Shown in pieces: positions 24,879-35,063 of a stretch of 64,000 nucleotides of DNA. Numbering within the stretch: the first letter of the stretch is position 1; each line of letters begins with the position of its first letter. This DNA comes from Candidatus Brachybacter algidus (lineage in GTDB: Bacteria > Bacteroidota > Bacteroidia > Chitinophagales > Saprospiraceae): positions 13,151 to 77,150 of the forward strand of contig JADJSK010000008.1 in the NCBI GenBank assembly GCA_016711705.1, read 5' to 3'. The notes beneath the pieces were generated by a model, which saw only the letters and a program-made list of their open reading frames with translations, was not told the origin of the DNA and made no database searches. Position numbers and translations under genes: made by a program.

Positions 24879-27800
24879 ATGAAAAAATTATTGAGCATTT
24901 CGTTTCTTTTTCTCTGCTTTCACTTATTCGCCCAGTCAGATCCAGGCGAAACTCAAAAAGTGAATATTGCAAAAGAATTTCTAAAAACAAAAATCAACGA
25001 TTTAGGATTTAGCGAAAAAGATCTTTTAGACCTTAAAGTTTTAAAATATACTATTTCAAAGAAAACCAATTCTACCAACATCTATTTCAACCAGCTAATT
25101 AATGGGATGGAGGTACGGAATGCTACGGTCAATGTCCATTTAAAATCTGACAACTCTGTCTTCAATTGGGGCAATAGTATAGAACCTATTTCAAATAAAG
25201 ACAATGCTCCCATGGCTGCCTCACTCAATGAAATACAGGCTATTCAAGCAGCAGCAAGCCAATTAGGATACAGTTTTAAATCTGAAATTATTGAGAAGAA
25301 GGACAGTAAACTAAAAAATAATTACAGATTATATGGCAACGCTAAAATATTTAGTGTTCCGGATCTTTCCCGAGTAGACATTCCTGTAAAACTAATGTAT
25401 GTCAATTTAGAGGGTGTTGTAGTACTGACATGGGAACTCAACATCTCTGCTGTTAATGGAAGCGATTGGTACAATATATATATAGATGCCAATAATGGCA
25501 ATACCGTACTTAAAGAAAATTGGACAAAGGAATGTAACTTCGGTAGTCATGAAGGAAATCATAGTACTTGCGAAGTACACGACTTAAAAAAGAATAATCC
25601 TATTAATTATGTCACACCGACATCCATGTCGCCACTATCTATTACAGCTGTTGGAGATGGATCTTCTTATAGAGTATATGCTGCTCCTATCGAAGCACCT
25701 TCATTTGGTGCAAGAACATTATTGGCGGACCCTGCTGTGGCGTCGGCATCACCATTTGGCTGGCATGATACCAATGGTGCCACGGGAGCTGAATTTACTA
25801 CTACACAAGGCAATAACGCCCATGCATACACAGATCTAAATGATGATGATAATCCAGATGCCGGTTCATCACCAAGCGGAGGAGCAGGATTAGATTTTGA
25901 TTTTCCGATTGATCTGACTCTGCAACCCAGCACATATAGACCTGCTGCTGTAACTAACTTATTTTATTTCAATAATTATATACACGATTTCGCCCACGTA
26001 TATGGTTTCGATGAATCAAATGGCAACTTTCAGGAAAACAACTATGGAAATGGGGGACTTGGAAGTGACTATGTATATGCCGAAGCTCAGGATGGTGGTG
26101 GAACCAACAATGCAAATTTTGGCACACCAAATGATGGAAGTAATCCGAGAATGCAGATGTACCTATGGAACTATTCAAGTCCAGGAAGGGACGGGGATTT
26201 CGACAATGGAGTAATAGCACATGAATATGCACATGGAATATCAAACAGGCTTGTAGGCACATCTGTGTCATGTTTAGATAATACCGAACAAATGGGAGAG
26301 GGATGGAGTGACTTTTTTGCCTATGCGAGTACATGGCAGGCAGGAACGAACCTTACCAGTTCCAGAGGTATTGGTACTTATGTATTGAATCAATCGACAA
26401 GTGGCAATGGTATCAGACCAACCAAGTATTCTTACGATTTGATAATTAATCCCTCTAAATACAACACCATTAAAACTGCCGCTATTCCACATGGAATTGG
26501 ATATGTATGGGCGTCAATGCTTTGGGATCTTACTGTAAAGTTAATAGATAAAAATGGAGAAAGTCAGGGTCTGGATATAGCTTTAAATCTCGTCATGGAA
26601 GGTTTAAAACAAACAACTTGTTCTCCGGGTTTTGTAAGTGGTAGAGATGGAATTTTAGCAGCAGATGCGTTGCTATACAATTCTGCAAATACTTGCCTTA
26701 TTTGGGAAGTTTTTGCAAGAAGAGGATTAGGTGTTTCTGCAAGTCAGGGTAGTACTAGTAGTCGAAGTGATGGTGTAGAAGCTTATGATGTACCTCCTGT
26801 ACCGGTTGGAATGGCCGCTCCTGCAGTTCAAAGTACTTGTTCAGGAAGTCCAATTGCCGCAATAACACTAACGGCAGATGTTCTAGGTTCGACATTCTCA
26901 TGGACCAGAGACAATACTGTTAACGTCACAGGTATCTCTGCAACTGGAACAGGAAACATTTCCGGTACCTTGACTAATCTCACAAATGCTCCAATCACTG
27001 TGACTTTCACCATCATTCCATCTAAAAACGGGTGCAATGGTTTAGCATATACTGCCACAATTACTGTCAATCCTTCACCTACTTATATTGCTACCCCGGC
27101 ATCACAGAATGTTTGCCAAGGAGCAGCTATAACAACGATTGTACCATCAGGTGGAGCTCCGGGAAGTATTTATAACTGGACCAGAGACAATACAGCCAAT
27201 GTCACGGGTATCCCAGCTTCCGGTAGTGGAAATATTTCGGGCAACCTTATAAATTCAACAAATGCTCCGATTACAGTAACATTTACAATAGTGCCTGTGA
27301 ATGCTGAATGTCCCGGCACTAATATTTTGGTTACAGTTGTTGTCAATCCAACATTGAATATAACTTCAACCCCAGTTTCTCAAACAATTTGTTCGGGGAA
27401 TTCAATTACAACTATCCAATTAACTGGATTAGCTGCTGGTTCAGCTGTTTCCTGGACGAGAAATAACACCGGAACTGTCACAGGAATAGCTGCTTCAGGC
27501 GCCGGAAATATAACCGGGACACTTACCAACACCACGACCAGCCCCGTGACTGTTACCTTCACTGCTCATTCTACCTTAAATGGATGTGCCGGCCCGGATA
27601 TAACAACTACTGTTTTGGTCAATCCAACACCAACAATTTTGGCTACACCATTAACACAAAATGTTTGTTCGCAAAGTACCATCACACCTATAATAATTAC
27701 AGGCGCAGTCACAGGAACAATTTTCAATTGGACCAGAAATAATACAGCTAATGTAACTGGAATTGCTGCTTCAGGTAGCGGTAACATATCCGGAACTTTG

Positions 27801-29660
27801 ATAAATACTACTAATGCACCAATCACTGTAACATTTACCATCACACCCGTAGCTAATGGCTGCACCGGAACCACATTACTTGCGACAGTTACAGTAAATC
27901 CTGCTCCACCAACCAGTATTTCTGCTAACCCTAATCCGGTATGTACAGGTGAAACAATGTATTTGTCAGCTACCGGCGGTACAAGTTATTCATGGACAGG
28001 TCCAAATGGATTTACGTCTTCACTTCAGAACCCTTCCAGAAACATTACTTCTGTAGCAGATGGTGGTTTGTATACAGTTGCTATGACTACTATACAAGGA
28101 TGTAATTCTAATTTGAGTATAAATGTAGTGGTTAATCAAGGTCCTTTAGGAGCGATCTCTGCTAATCCCAATCCTTTATGTACCGGAAATACGTTGAATC
28201 TGGACGCACCATCTGGAACATTTTATGCATGGACGGGACCAAACGGATTTACATCTACATTAAAAAATCCATCAATTCCAGACGCACAATTGGTCAATGA
28301 TGGCACTTATACGGTAGTTGTAACTTCTTCACAAGGATGTGTAAAGTCTTTCAGTGTGGACGTGGAGATAAAACTTTCCCCAATTGCCAAAATAGGATTC
28401 GATCAAACTACAGCATGCATGGGTTCTGAGCTTCAACTGTTTGCGAATGATGGTGGTTCGTATGCCTGGACAGGCCCGAATGGCTTTACATCTACCGCTC
28501 AAAACCCAACTATTGCCAATGCATCAGCAGTCAATAGTGGCAATTATAATTTTGTAATTACAGCGCCTAATGGTTGTTCTTCAGCATCTTCTACGAATAT
28601 AGTTATTCAGGAACTTCCAATAGTTTCGGCGTTGGCCAGTGATTATGAAGTATGTGAAGGAAGTACTGTTTCATTATTTTCCTCAGGAAATGGAGTTAAT
28701 TACCAATGGAATGGACCATATGGTTATATATCTAATTATCAAAACCCTGTGATAGAAAACATACCGGGCTACATGTCAGGTATTTATGCGGTAAAATCTA
28801 CAGGAAATACAGGATGTGTCAATGCTGTTGGATTAAGTATTGTGGTGAGTTATAGAATTGAAAGCAATGCATTCGCTACTCCAAATCCTGTGTGCGAAGG
28901 TTCGACCTTGGAACTGCATGCCACAGGAGGTGATTCTTATATCTGGACGGGTCCAAATGGATTTCATTCTTATGAACAAAATCCTGTGATCCACAATACA
29001 TCATTGGCTGCCGCGGGTGAATATGCAGTGGTGATCCACAATACTGGCGGATGCGAAGACGCAATCAATTCTTTTGACGTGGCAGTAACTCCAGTTACTT
29101 CAAAAGCTCAGGCTAGTGCTTCACCTAATCCGGTGAAAGAATATAATACTGTACAATTTACTTCCAGTAATGGAGTATCACATAGTTGGACTGGTCCGCT
29201 CAACTTCAGTTCTGATATTCAGAATCCTTTCATTCTTAAGATAACACGATTTAGGGCTGGTGTTTATACAGTAGTGATAGAAAATGAAGAAGGCTGCTTA
29301 TCTACTGCAAAAGTAAATCTGAAAGTTCTTCATACCAATAAGAATGGTCAATTTATAATGGCAGGTGGTGATTCTGATCCAAATCTTAAGACTATTTTTG
29401 CCACCGAAACCACTACCAGTGATATTATAACAGGGAATATCTATCCAAATCCTACTGAGGATCTTTTACATTTTGATATGGATGCTGCTTCTATTGAGTT
29501 TACTATTTATAATATGCTTGGACAAGTAATAATAAACAATCAGACAACTTTTACAAATTCGATAAATACTGCTGAGCTTAATTCCGGTATTTATTATATC
29601 ATTTACAAATCATCTGATGATGATCAATTGTTCAAAAATCGGTTTGTAAAGATAAAGTAA
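24879..29660 (+). CDS. secreted M36 (fungalysin-type) metalloprotease with PKD-like repeats and T9SS tail
   Basis: A 1593-residue secreted protein. Signal peptide (MKKLLSISFLFLCFHLFAQS), FTP propeptide (residues about 30-200), then the M36 catalytic domain with HEYAHGISNRL near residue 447 (HExxH) and EQMGEGWSDFFAYA giving the third zinc ligand. From about residue 645 come four PKD-like repeats (NTVNVTGI-ATGTGNISGTL-NAPITVTFT), then about seven Ig-like repeats centred on WTGPNGF (about 1010-1500). The C-terminus is a type A T9SS sorting domain (IYPNPTEDLLHF to FKNRFVKIK). Predicted: exported by T9SS and anchored or released at the surface for protein degradation. Confidence 0.95.
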   Translation: MKKLLSISFLFLCFHLFAQSDPGETQKVNIAKEFLKTKINDLGFSEKDLLDLKVLKYTISKKTNSTNIYFNQLINGMEVRNATVNVHLKSDNSVFNWGNSIEPISNKDNAPMAASLNEIQAIQAAASQLGYSFKSEIIEKKDSKLKNNYRLYGNAKIFSVPDLSRVDIPVKLMYVNLEGVVVLTWELNISAVNGSDWYNIYIDANNGNTVLKENWTKECNFGSHEGNHSTCEVHDLKKNNPINYVTPTSMSPLSITAVGDGSSYRVYAAPIEAPSFGARTLLADPAVASASPFGWHDTNGATGAEFTTTQGNNAHAYTDLNDDDNPDAGSSPSGGAGLDFDFPIDLTLQPSTYRPAAVTNLFYFNNYIHDFAHVYGFDESNGNFQENNYGNGGLGSDYVYAEAQDGGGTNNANFGTPNDGSNPRMQMYLWNYSSPGRDGDFDNGVIAHEYAHGISNRLVGTSVSCLDNTEQMGEGWSDFFAYASTWQAGTNLTSSRGIGTYVLNQSTSGNGIRPTKYSYDLIINPSKYNTIKTAAIPHGIGYVWASMLWDLTVKLIDKNGESQGLDIALNLVMEGLKQTTCSPGFVSGRDGILAADALLYNSANTCLIWEVFARRGLGVSASQGSTSSRSDGVEAYDVPPVPVGMAAPAVQSTCSGSPIAAITLTADVLGSTFSWTRDNTVNVTGISATGTGNISGTLTNLTNAPITVTFTIIPSKNGCNGLAYTATITVNPSPTYIATPASQNVCQGAAITTIVPSGGAPGSIYNWTRDNTANVTGIPASGSGNISGNLINSTNAPITVTFTIVPVNAECPGTNILVTVVVNPTLNITSTPVSQTICSGNSITTIQLTGLAAGSAVSWTRNNTGTVTGIAASGAGNITGTLTNTTTSPVTVTFTAHSTLNGCAGPDITTTVLVNPTPTILATPLTQNVCSQSTITPIIITGAVTGTIFNWTRNNTANVTGIAASGSGNISGTLINTTNAPITVTFTITPVANGCTGTTLLATVTVNPAPPTSISANPNPVCTGETMYLSATGGTSYSWTGPNGFTSSLQNPSRNITSVADGGLYTVAMTTIQGCNSNLSINVVVNQGPLGAISANPNPLCTGNTLNLDAPSGTFYAWTGPNGFTSTLKNPSIPDAQLVNDGTYTVVVTSSQGCVKSFSVDVEIKLSPIAKIGFDQTTACMGSELQLFANDGGSYAWTGPNGFTSTAQNPTIANASAVNSGNYNFVITAPNGCSSASSTNIVIQELPIVSALASDYEVCEGSTVSLFSSGNGVNYQWNGPYGYISNYQNPVIENIPGYMSGIYAVKSTGNTGCVNAVGLSIVVSYRIESNAFATPNPVCEGSTLELHATGGDSYIWTGPNGFHSYEQNPVIHNTSLAAAGEYAVVIHNTGGCEDAINSFDVAVTPVTSKAQASASPNPVKEYNTVQFTSSNGVSHSWTGPLNFSSDIQNPFILKITRFRAGVYTVVIENEEGCLSTAKVNLKVLHTNKNGQFIMAGGDSDPNLKTIFATETTTSDIITGNIYPNPTEDLLHFDMDAASIEFTIYNMLGQVIINNQTTFTNSINTAELNSGIYYIIYKSSDDDQLFKNRFVKIK

Positions 29661-29707
29661 TTCAAAACGAAAAAATTTAATTGGTCATTTTTAATTAAGT
29701 CTGAAAT

Positions 29708-29747
29708 AAAAACCCCCTTAAAGAAATCATCATTAAGGGGGTTTTTT
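29708..29747. terminator. Bidirectional terminator between convergent genes
   Basis: AAAAACCCCCTTAA (29708-29721) pairs perfectly with TTAAGGGGGTTTTT (29733-29746), A-run before and T-run after. It serves the M36 protease gene on the plus strand and the aldo/keto reductase on the minus strand. Confidence 0.92.
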
Positions 29748-29794
29748 AATTATTTACAAGACCTGAAAATAAATTTTTGGAATTAAAAATGAAA

Positions 29795-30688
29795 TCATTC
29801 CTTCAAAAGATCAGCAGCTTCAGCGTTCATTCTTACTTGCTCTGGATTTTTACATCCTGGGATGACAGCAGTAACACCCGGTTGATCGAGACACCATGCC
29901 ATGGCCCATTGAGACATGGGAACACCTGATGGGACTTCTTCATTCCTGATTTTTTCAACTTCCACCAGTTGCTCTTTCAGCTGGTTGGCACTTTGTTTGG
30001 AGCGCACATCATTATCCGGAAAGGTACTTTTCAAATTATACTTTCCTGAAAGCAATCCACTGGCCAAAGGCACTCTGGCCAAAACACCTAAGTTATCTTT
30101 AATAGCTGCGGGCAGATGTCTTTGCTCTGCGCTTCGATCTAATCTGTTATATAATATTTGAATGACGTCGATCCCATATTGTGAGGCTTCTTCTGCTTGG
30201 ATCTGTGTCGTTTTATTTAATGAACAACCAAGATGTCTAATCTTGCCGGCACTAATTTGTTTGTCTAATAACGTCCATAGTTTATCATTACGAAAAGCGT
30301 CATCAGGTCCGGAATGGAATTGATAAAGATCGATGTAATCCGTCTTTAATGCCCTTAGACTTAAGTCCAATTGTTCGACAACTTTATCAGCCTGGAACAC
30401 ATCCGTTCTGCTCAAGAAATCGTGAAACTTGTGTCCAAATTTTGTTGCCAGGAACCATCTTTCACGACCATTTCTTGAAAAATAATCCCCAATAAACTTT
30501 TCCGACAGGTGGTCGCCATAACATTCTGCAGTATCAACAAGCGTAATACCACATCGCTCGGATTCCTCCATAATGTCATCTACCATTGACTGAGTATAAT
30601 CAATACCCCATTCTCCACCAAACTGCCATGTGCCGAGGCCTATGACGGAGACTTGTTTATTTGTTTTGCCTAATGTTCTGTATATCAT
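29795..30688 (-). CDS. aldo/keto reductase
   Basis: A 297-residue NADPH-dependent oxidoreductase. Catalytic tetrad visible: D and Y in LVDTAECYGDHLSEKFIG, K in FLATKFGHKF and H in DLYQFHSGPDD. Cofactor-binding C-terminal segment VTAVIPGCKNPEQVRMNAEA. Substrate not predictable. Single gene convergent with the M36 protease. Confidence 0.93.
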   Translation of the reverse strand: MIYRTLGKTNKQVSVIGLGTWQFGGEWGIDYTQSMVDDIMEESERCGITLVDTAECYGDHLSEKFIGDYFSRNGRERWFLATKFGHKFHDFLSRTDVFQADKVVEQLDLSLRALKTDYIDLYQFHSGPDDAFRNDKLWTLLDKQISAGKIRHLGCSLNKTTQIQAEEASQYGIDVIQILYNRLDRSAEQRHLPAAIKDNLGVLARVPLASGLLSGKYNLKSTFPDNDVRSKQSANQLKEQLVEVEKIRNEEVPSGVPMSQWAMAWCLDQPGVTAVIPGCKNPEQVRMNAEAADLLKE

Positions 30689-31052
30689 GGGAATTATAAA
30701 TGATTAATGGTGAATGGTGAATATAAGAATCACTAGTTTCTAAAGGGAAAAACTTGAGAAATGTTTTGAAATATTTGAAAAAAATGAAATGTCACGAGAT
30801 ATCTAAAAAGAGGAAGCATTTAAAAAAGGTTATATTTTATCGCCTAAAGGGCTAAAAGAAAATTACTATAATAATTCCGTTTTTGTGATAAGAAAGAATA
30901 CCTGAACCAAAATATATACAATACTTCCCTTTCCATTATTTTCGTACTTTTATCCTATCTAAACTAACCTTTTCAGTTTATTATGATGCAACAGTTAAAA
31001 TTTATGGTTTTTTCTACTGTTAATTTTCTTTTAACACATAATCAAATTTTCA
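30689..31052. other. Gene-free spacer
   Basis: 364 A/T-rich nt between divergent genes. Only a short run of ATTAATGGTGAATGGTGAAT near 30700 stands out. TACTTTTA at about 30946 is one base off the -7 consensus for the downstream protease gene. Nothing else seen. Confidence 0.5.
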
Positions 31053-32972
31053 ATGAAGTTTTTGTCTACCTTATTTTTTGCACTCTTCATCTTAACATTG
31101 TCCGCATCCAATTATCACGGTGAGATCCACCAATTTAAGCAGCCGGATGGCACCGTAGTCGACGTCAAACTGTATGGCTCAGAGTTTTATATCAGAGCTG
31201 AAGGACTTGATGGTTTTACGTTGATTAGAGATAAAGCGACTAATTGGATTTACTATGCCAACGTTTCATCCGATAGAACAGAATTGGTAGCAACCGATAT
31301 TAAATACTTGGGACAACAGAATAATATCTTCAGCCTAAGATCCGATATTGGCCTTCCTCAGCATCTGGATATATCCCCAGAATCTTATAATAAGATCATG
31401 GACGACAACGCACATAAGATGTTTAACCAGCCTTCTATGGCGGCTGTGCAAAAAGGATACGGAAATCAAAATAGAGCAGATAAGGTTTTAGAAGGAAATT
31501 TGAAGGGTCTTTGCATCGTCATTGATTTTTCTGATGAAGTGAATCCATTAGGTATCGAAGAATATGAAAATCTATGTAATGGATTAAATTATACTAAGTA
31601 CTCCAATAACGGTTCATTAAGACAGTACTATCTGGATGTGTCAGGTGGCCTTTTGGATTATGAAAATGTGGTTTATGGGATCTTCAGAGCACCAAAGACT
31701 TTCCAGGAATATGATGACATGCCCTATGCGCAAGGAGCACAGGAAATATTGGGGCTAACACTGAAATGGATAGATGAACAAGGTTTTGACTTTTCAAATC
31801 TATCCACAGATGAAAATGGTACTATCATGGCTATAAATATGATGTACACAGGCAATCCTCCTGACTGGGCTCAAGGTATGTGGTATCATCAGGGATATTA
31901 TGGTGCATTCCAGGCAGATGGTGTCAGAACAGGACGATATAATACTTCACCTGCTGCCGCCCCTCTTTCTATTGGAACCGTGGTGCACGAAAACGGACAT
32001 ATGATTGGTCAGTGGCCCGATACTTATAAGTATGACAATACTACAGGACCAGATGGCATAGGAGCTTTTGATGTAATGTGTGCAACGGGTCCTGAACATA
32101 ATCCCGTTTTGCCTAATCCTTACTTTATTAACAGAGTGGGATGGGGCCATGCTCTTGAAGTGAATGACCTGAATACAAGATTAAGAGATACTGCCAATAT
32201 TTATTCAAGTTATATTTATAGAAATAAGGCTAATGAAAGAGAATTTTATATTTTTCAAAATAGATTAAAACAAGGTAGAAGTGCCGGTATTCCTGATGAA
32301 GGATTGACTATCTGGCATATAGACAGAGATGGAGATAATCAGACAGAACATCACGAAACATATCTGGTGCACAACAATAACAACATTAACGAACATAGTG
32401 GTGCTTGCTTCAGAAAAGGCAGAAATGAGGAGTTCAATTTCGATTCTACTCCAAATTCTGACTGGTATGATGGGAATCCGAGTGGTCTTAGGTTATGGAA
32501 TTTTGGCGAAAAAAATGCAGAAATGCAGTATAATATTGGCAGAGGACCTGCTATATCTGTGGCATATTTAAGTCATACCAATGATAGCAATGGTGATGGT
32601 CAAATAATAGGTGGTGAGACATTCGACCTTAATGTAAATCTTACCAACCTTGATCTTGGGCTTTCAACAACTTCAGTAGTGCGTTGCAAGGCTGTAGGTC
32701 CGAATGCTTCTTATGTAACAGTCATCAATCCGGTAATTCAACCTGGTGATATTGAGCCAAACGCAACAATCTCTGTGAGTTTTCAGATTTCTTTAGAACC
32801 CGGGACACCAGATTATACTGTACTAAAATTTAGGTTTGAGGCCGAAGAAGACGACAGAACAGACTTTGTGGAGAAGGAAATATCCACTGGATTCGTATAT
32901 CTCATGGATAGCATTCAGGTATCTTCCTGCAGCGCCTTGTACTTGGATCCTGGAGGATTGGATGCTCTATGA
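31053..32972 (+). CDS. secreted M6-family metalloprotease, catalytic part
   Basis: Signal peptide (MKFLSTLFFALFILTLSAS), propeptide, then the M6 (immune inhibitor A-like) catalytic domain: LKGLCIVIDFSDEVNPLG, LRQYYLDVSGGLLDYENVVY and the zinc site TVVHENGHMIGQWPDTY (HExxH, near residue 312), with FDVMCATGPEHNP as the Met region. Up to residue about 634 the sequence is sound; it then stops prematurely because one base is missing near 32968 (after GGLDAL), and the CUB and T9SS parts continue in another frame. Confidence 0.9.
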   Translation: MKFLSTLFFALFILTLSASNYHGEIHQFKQPDGTVVDVKLYGSEFYIRAEGLDGFTLIRDKATNWIYYANVSSDRTELVATDIKYLGQQNNIFSLRSDIGLPQHLDISPESYNKIMDDNAHKMFNQPSMAAVQKGYGNQNRADKVLEGNLKGLCIVIDFSDEVNPLGIEEYENLCNGLNYTKYSNNGSLRQYYLDVSGGLLDYENVVYGIFRAPKTFQEYDDMPYAQGAQEILGLTLKWIDEQGFDFSNLSTDENGTIMAINMMYTGNPPDWAQGMWYHQGYYGAFQADGVRTGRYNTSPAAAPLSIGTVVHENGHMIGQWPDTYKYDNTTGPDGIGAFDVMCATGPEHNPVLPNPYFINRVGWGHALEVNDLNTRLRDTANIYSSYIYRNKANEREFYIFQNRLKQGRSAGIPDEGLTIWHIDRDGDNQTEHHETYLVHNNNNINEHSGACFRKGRNEEFNFDSTPNSDWYDGNPSGLRLWNFGEKNAEMQYNIGRGPAISVAYLSHTNDSNGDGQIIGGETFDLNVNLTNLDLGLSTTSVVRCKAVGPNASYVTVINPVIQPGDIEPNATISVSFQISLEPGTPDYTVLKFRFEAEEDDRTDFVEKEISTGFVYLMDSIQVSSCSALYLDPGGLDAL

Positions 32973-33522
32973 TAATAACATTGATTATGTTCAAACTTTC
33001 TACCCTGCTGATCCAAATGGAAAGGTCAGCGTGGAATTTTTTGAATTCAATGTAGAATTCGGCTCTGGGTGTAATAATGATTATTTGAGGGTCTTCAATG
33101 GTCCGGATATTTCGGGTGCGGTTCCTAAAAAGTATTGCGGAGAGACATTGCCTCCCAAAATTGTATCAACTGATCCCAGCGGTGCATTAACTTTTCAGTT
33201 TCATTCAGGTCTATTCAATGTATCTCCAGGGTGGAAGGCCTTTATAAATTGTGAGTTTCCATTGAAAAACAATAAGACCAAAGATGGCTTAATTTCAAAT
33301 ATTTATCCAAATCCAACACACGATAAGATCCATATTACTTTCGGTAAAATAGCAAATTACAACATCACTATAATGGATATGATGGGCAATAAAATAAAGG
33401 ACTACGACTTGAAAAATGATGACGTATTAACCCTACCTCTAAATAATTTGGTAAGTGGGGTTTATAATGTTCAGATCGTGTCAGGGCAAAACTTTACGAC
33501 AAAAAAATTGATCATTCAGTAA
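32965..33522 (+). CDS. M6-family metalloprotease, CUB domain and T9SS tail (frameshifted continuation)
   Basis: The frame is open from 32836, but meaningful sequence starts at about 32968: YDNNIDYVQTFYPADPNGKV, FEFNVEFGSGCNNDYLRVFN and GALTFQFHSGLFNVSPGWKA form a CUB domain. A C-terminal T9SS type A domain follows (LISNIYPNPTHDKIHITF, ending TKKLIIQ). One inserted base near the CTCTATG at about 32968 joins it to the protease upstream, giving about 820 residues. Without it the protease loses its secretion tail. Confidence 0.85.
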   Translation, partial: LYDNNIDYVQTFYPADPNGKVSVEFFEFNVEFGSGCNNDYLRVFNGPDISGAVPKKYCGETLPPKIVSTDPSGALTFQFHSGLFNVSPGWKAFINCEFPLKNNKTKDGLISNIYPNPTHDKIHITFGKIANYNITIMDMMGNKIKDYDLKNDDVLTLPLNNLVSGVYNVQIVSGQNFTTKKLIIQ

Positions 33523-33547
33523 TCAAACATTAATTAAATTTGGAATA

Positions 33548-34567
33548 ATGGGCAAGATCCTGGTAACGGGCGGATGCGGTTATATAGGAAGTCATACTAT
33601 AGTAGAACTTATTCAACTTGGATATGAGGTGGTATGTATAGATGATCTGAGCAATTCTGATGGTTCCGCCATCGAGGGAATCGAAAGCATAACAGGTGTT
33701 AAAGTAAAGAATACAAAAATCAGTGTTGGCGATTCAGTTGCATTGCAGACTTTTTTTAAGGAAGAAGGTCCGATTGAAGCGGTGATACACTTTGCCGCAT
33801 TTAAGGCTGTAAATGAATCAGTTATTTTCCCTCTAAAATATTATCAAAATAATCTTGCAAGTCTCCTTGCCTTAATTGAGACTATGAAAAGTTATCACTG
33901 TAATAATTTGATTTTTTCCTCTTCTTGCAGTGTATATGGAGATGCGGAAACACTTCCTGTCAATGAGCAAACTACATTGGGTGTGATTCAAAGCCCTTAT
34001 GCCAGAACAAAACTTATTGGAGAAGAAATATTACAGGATTGTTGTCTTGCAGATCCTGAATTTAAAGTCATCGCTCTGAGGTATTTTAATCCGGCAGGAG
34101 CGCACATTAGTAATTTTATAGGAGAATCCCCTACCATAAATGCTTCAAATCTGGTACCTGTGATCACAGAAACTGCCATAGGCAAACGACAGGAAATGAG
34201 TGTATTTGGAGATGATTATCCTACCAGGGATGGCACTTGTATCAGAGATTATATTCATGTATCAGATATCGGATCAGCTCATGCCATAGCTATTTCTTAT
34301 ATGAAAGATAAAATGGATGTTTCCAATTTTGAAATTTTCAATTTGGGTTCAGCAAATGGAAATACTGTACTCGAAGTAATTCATGCATTCGAAAAATCAA
34401 ACGGTCTTTTTCCAAAATTCAAAATTGTACCAAGAAGAGCAGGAGATGTCATAGCAATATATGCAGATAATAGGAAAGCCTTGGATCTATTGAATTGGAA
34501 GATTAAGCACAATCTAGAGGATATTGTGAGAACGGCGTGGGAATGGGAGAAGAAACGATCGATATGA
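33548..34567 (+). CDS. galE: UDP-glucose 4-epimerase
   Basis: A 339-residue extended SDR. N-terminal ILVTGGCGYIGSHTIVELIQ, catalytic SSSCSVYGDAETLPV and YARTK (Y-x-x-x-K), RYFNPAGAHISNFIGE and the substrate region RDGTCIRDYIHVSD. Interconverts UDP-glucose and UDP-galactose. Located 26 nt after the M6 protease gene but probably unrelated in function; no sugar genes adjoin. Confidence 0.95.
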   Translation: MGKILVTGGCGYIGSHTIVELIQLGYEVVCIDDLSNSDGSAIEGIESITGVKVKNTKISVGDSVALQTFFKEEGPIEAVIHFAAFKAVNESVIFPLKYYQNNLASLLALIETMKSYHCNNLIFSSSCSVYGDAETLPVNEQTTLGVIQSPYARTKLIGEEILQDCCLADPEFKVIALRYFNPAGAHISNFIGESPTINASNLVPVITETAIGKRQEMSVFGDDYPTRDGTCIRDYIHVSDIGSAHAIAISYMKDKMDVSNFEIFNLGSANGNTVLEVIHAFEKSNGLFPKFKIVPRRAGDVIAIYADNRKALDLLNWKIKHNLEDIVRTAWEWEKKRSI

Positions 34568-35063
34568 GTAATGAGTAATTCAGTGGTCAGTGGTCAGTAA
34601 TCAGTGGTCAGTTATCAGTAATCAGTTATCAGTGGTCAGTAACTTAGAATTTAGATATCAAGTTTTAGGTGAGAAAGGAAGAATGGAAAATTGAGAATGG
34701 AAAATTGAAAATGATGGTCAGTTTCCTTAAGCAATGCTATCTCGTTTCCACAGCAGAGCTATCAGCCAATAGCCAATGGCCGGCAGCTTTAGTGAGAGGT
34801 GAGAAGGTGAGAAGGTGAGAAGGTATGAGAAATTCAATATTCAGACTTCCGGTTTAATATCAATATACAATACTGTCCTTTAGGATATTATATGTTCTAG
34901 TTTCCACAGCAGAGCTATCAGCCAATAGCCAATGGCCGGCAGCTTTAGTGAAGAGGTGAGAAGGTGAGAAGGTATGAGAAATTAATATAGGACGGTTTAA
35001 TTTATATGTTCTAGTTTCCACAGCAGAGCAAACAGCCAATAGCCAATAGCCATCAGCCATAAA
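34568..35063. repeat. Repeat-only spacer: three copies of a 50-100 nt unit plus tandem heptamers
   Basis: A unit starting GTTTCCACAGCAGAGC occurs at 34744-34842, 34900-34984 and 35014-35060. The first two carry CCAATAGCCAATGGCCGGCA and then tandem GTGAGAAG units; the third is shortened. Upstream (about 34580-34642) are a dozen GTCAGTG/ATCAGTT heptamers, and near 34681 GGAAAATTGA units. No gene. Confidence 0.9.

Noticed and set aside
25609..27874. Several open frames inside and opposite the M36 protease gene
   Set aside because: They follow from the repeated PKD-like coding sequence and carry no domain or start signal.
34744..35060. Triplicated unit as a CRISPR-like array
   Set aside because: Units differ in length, the intervening sequences are irregular, and the units contain internal tandem repeats.
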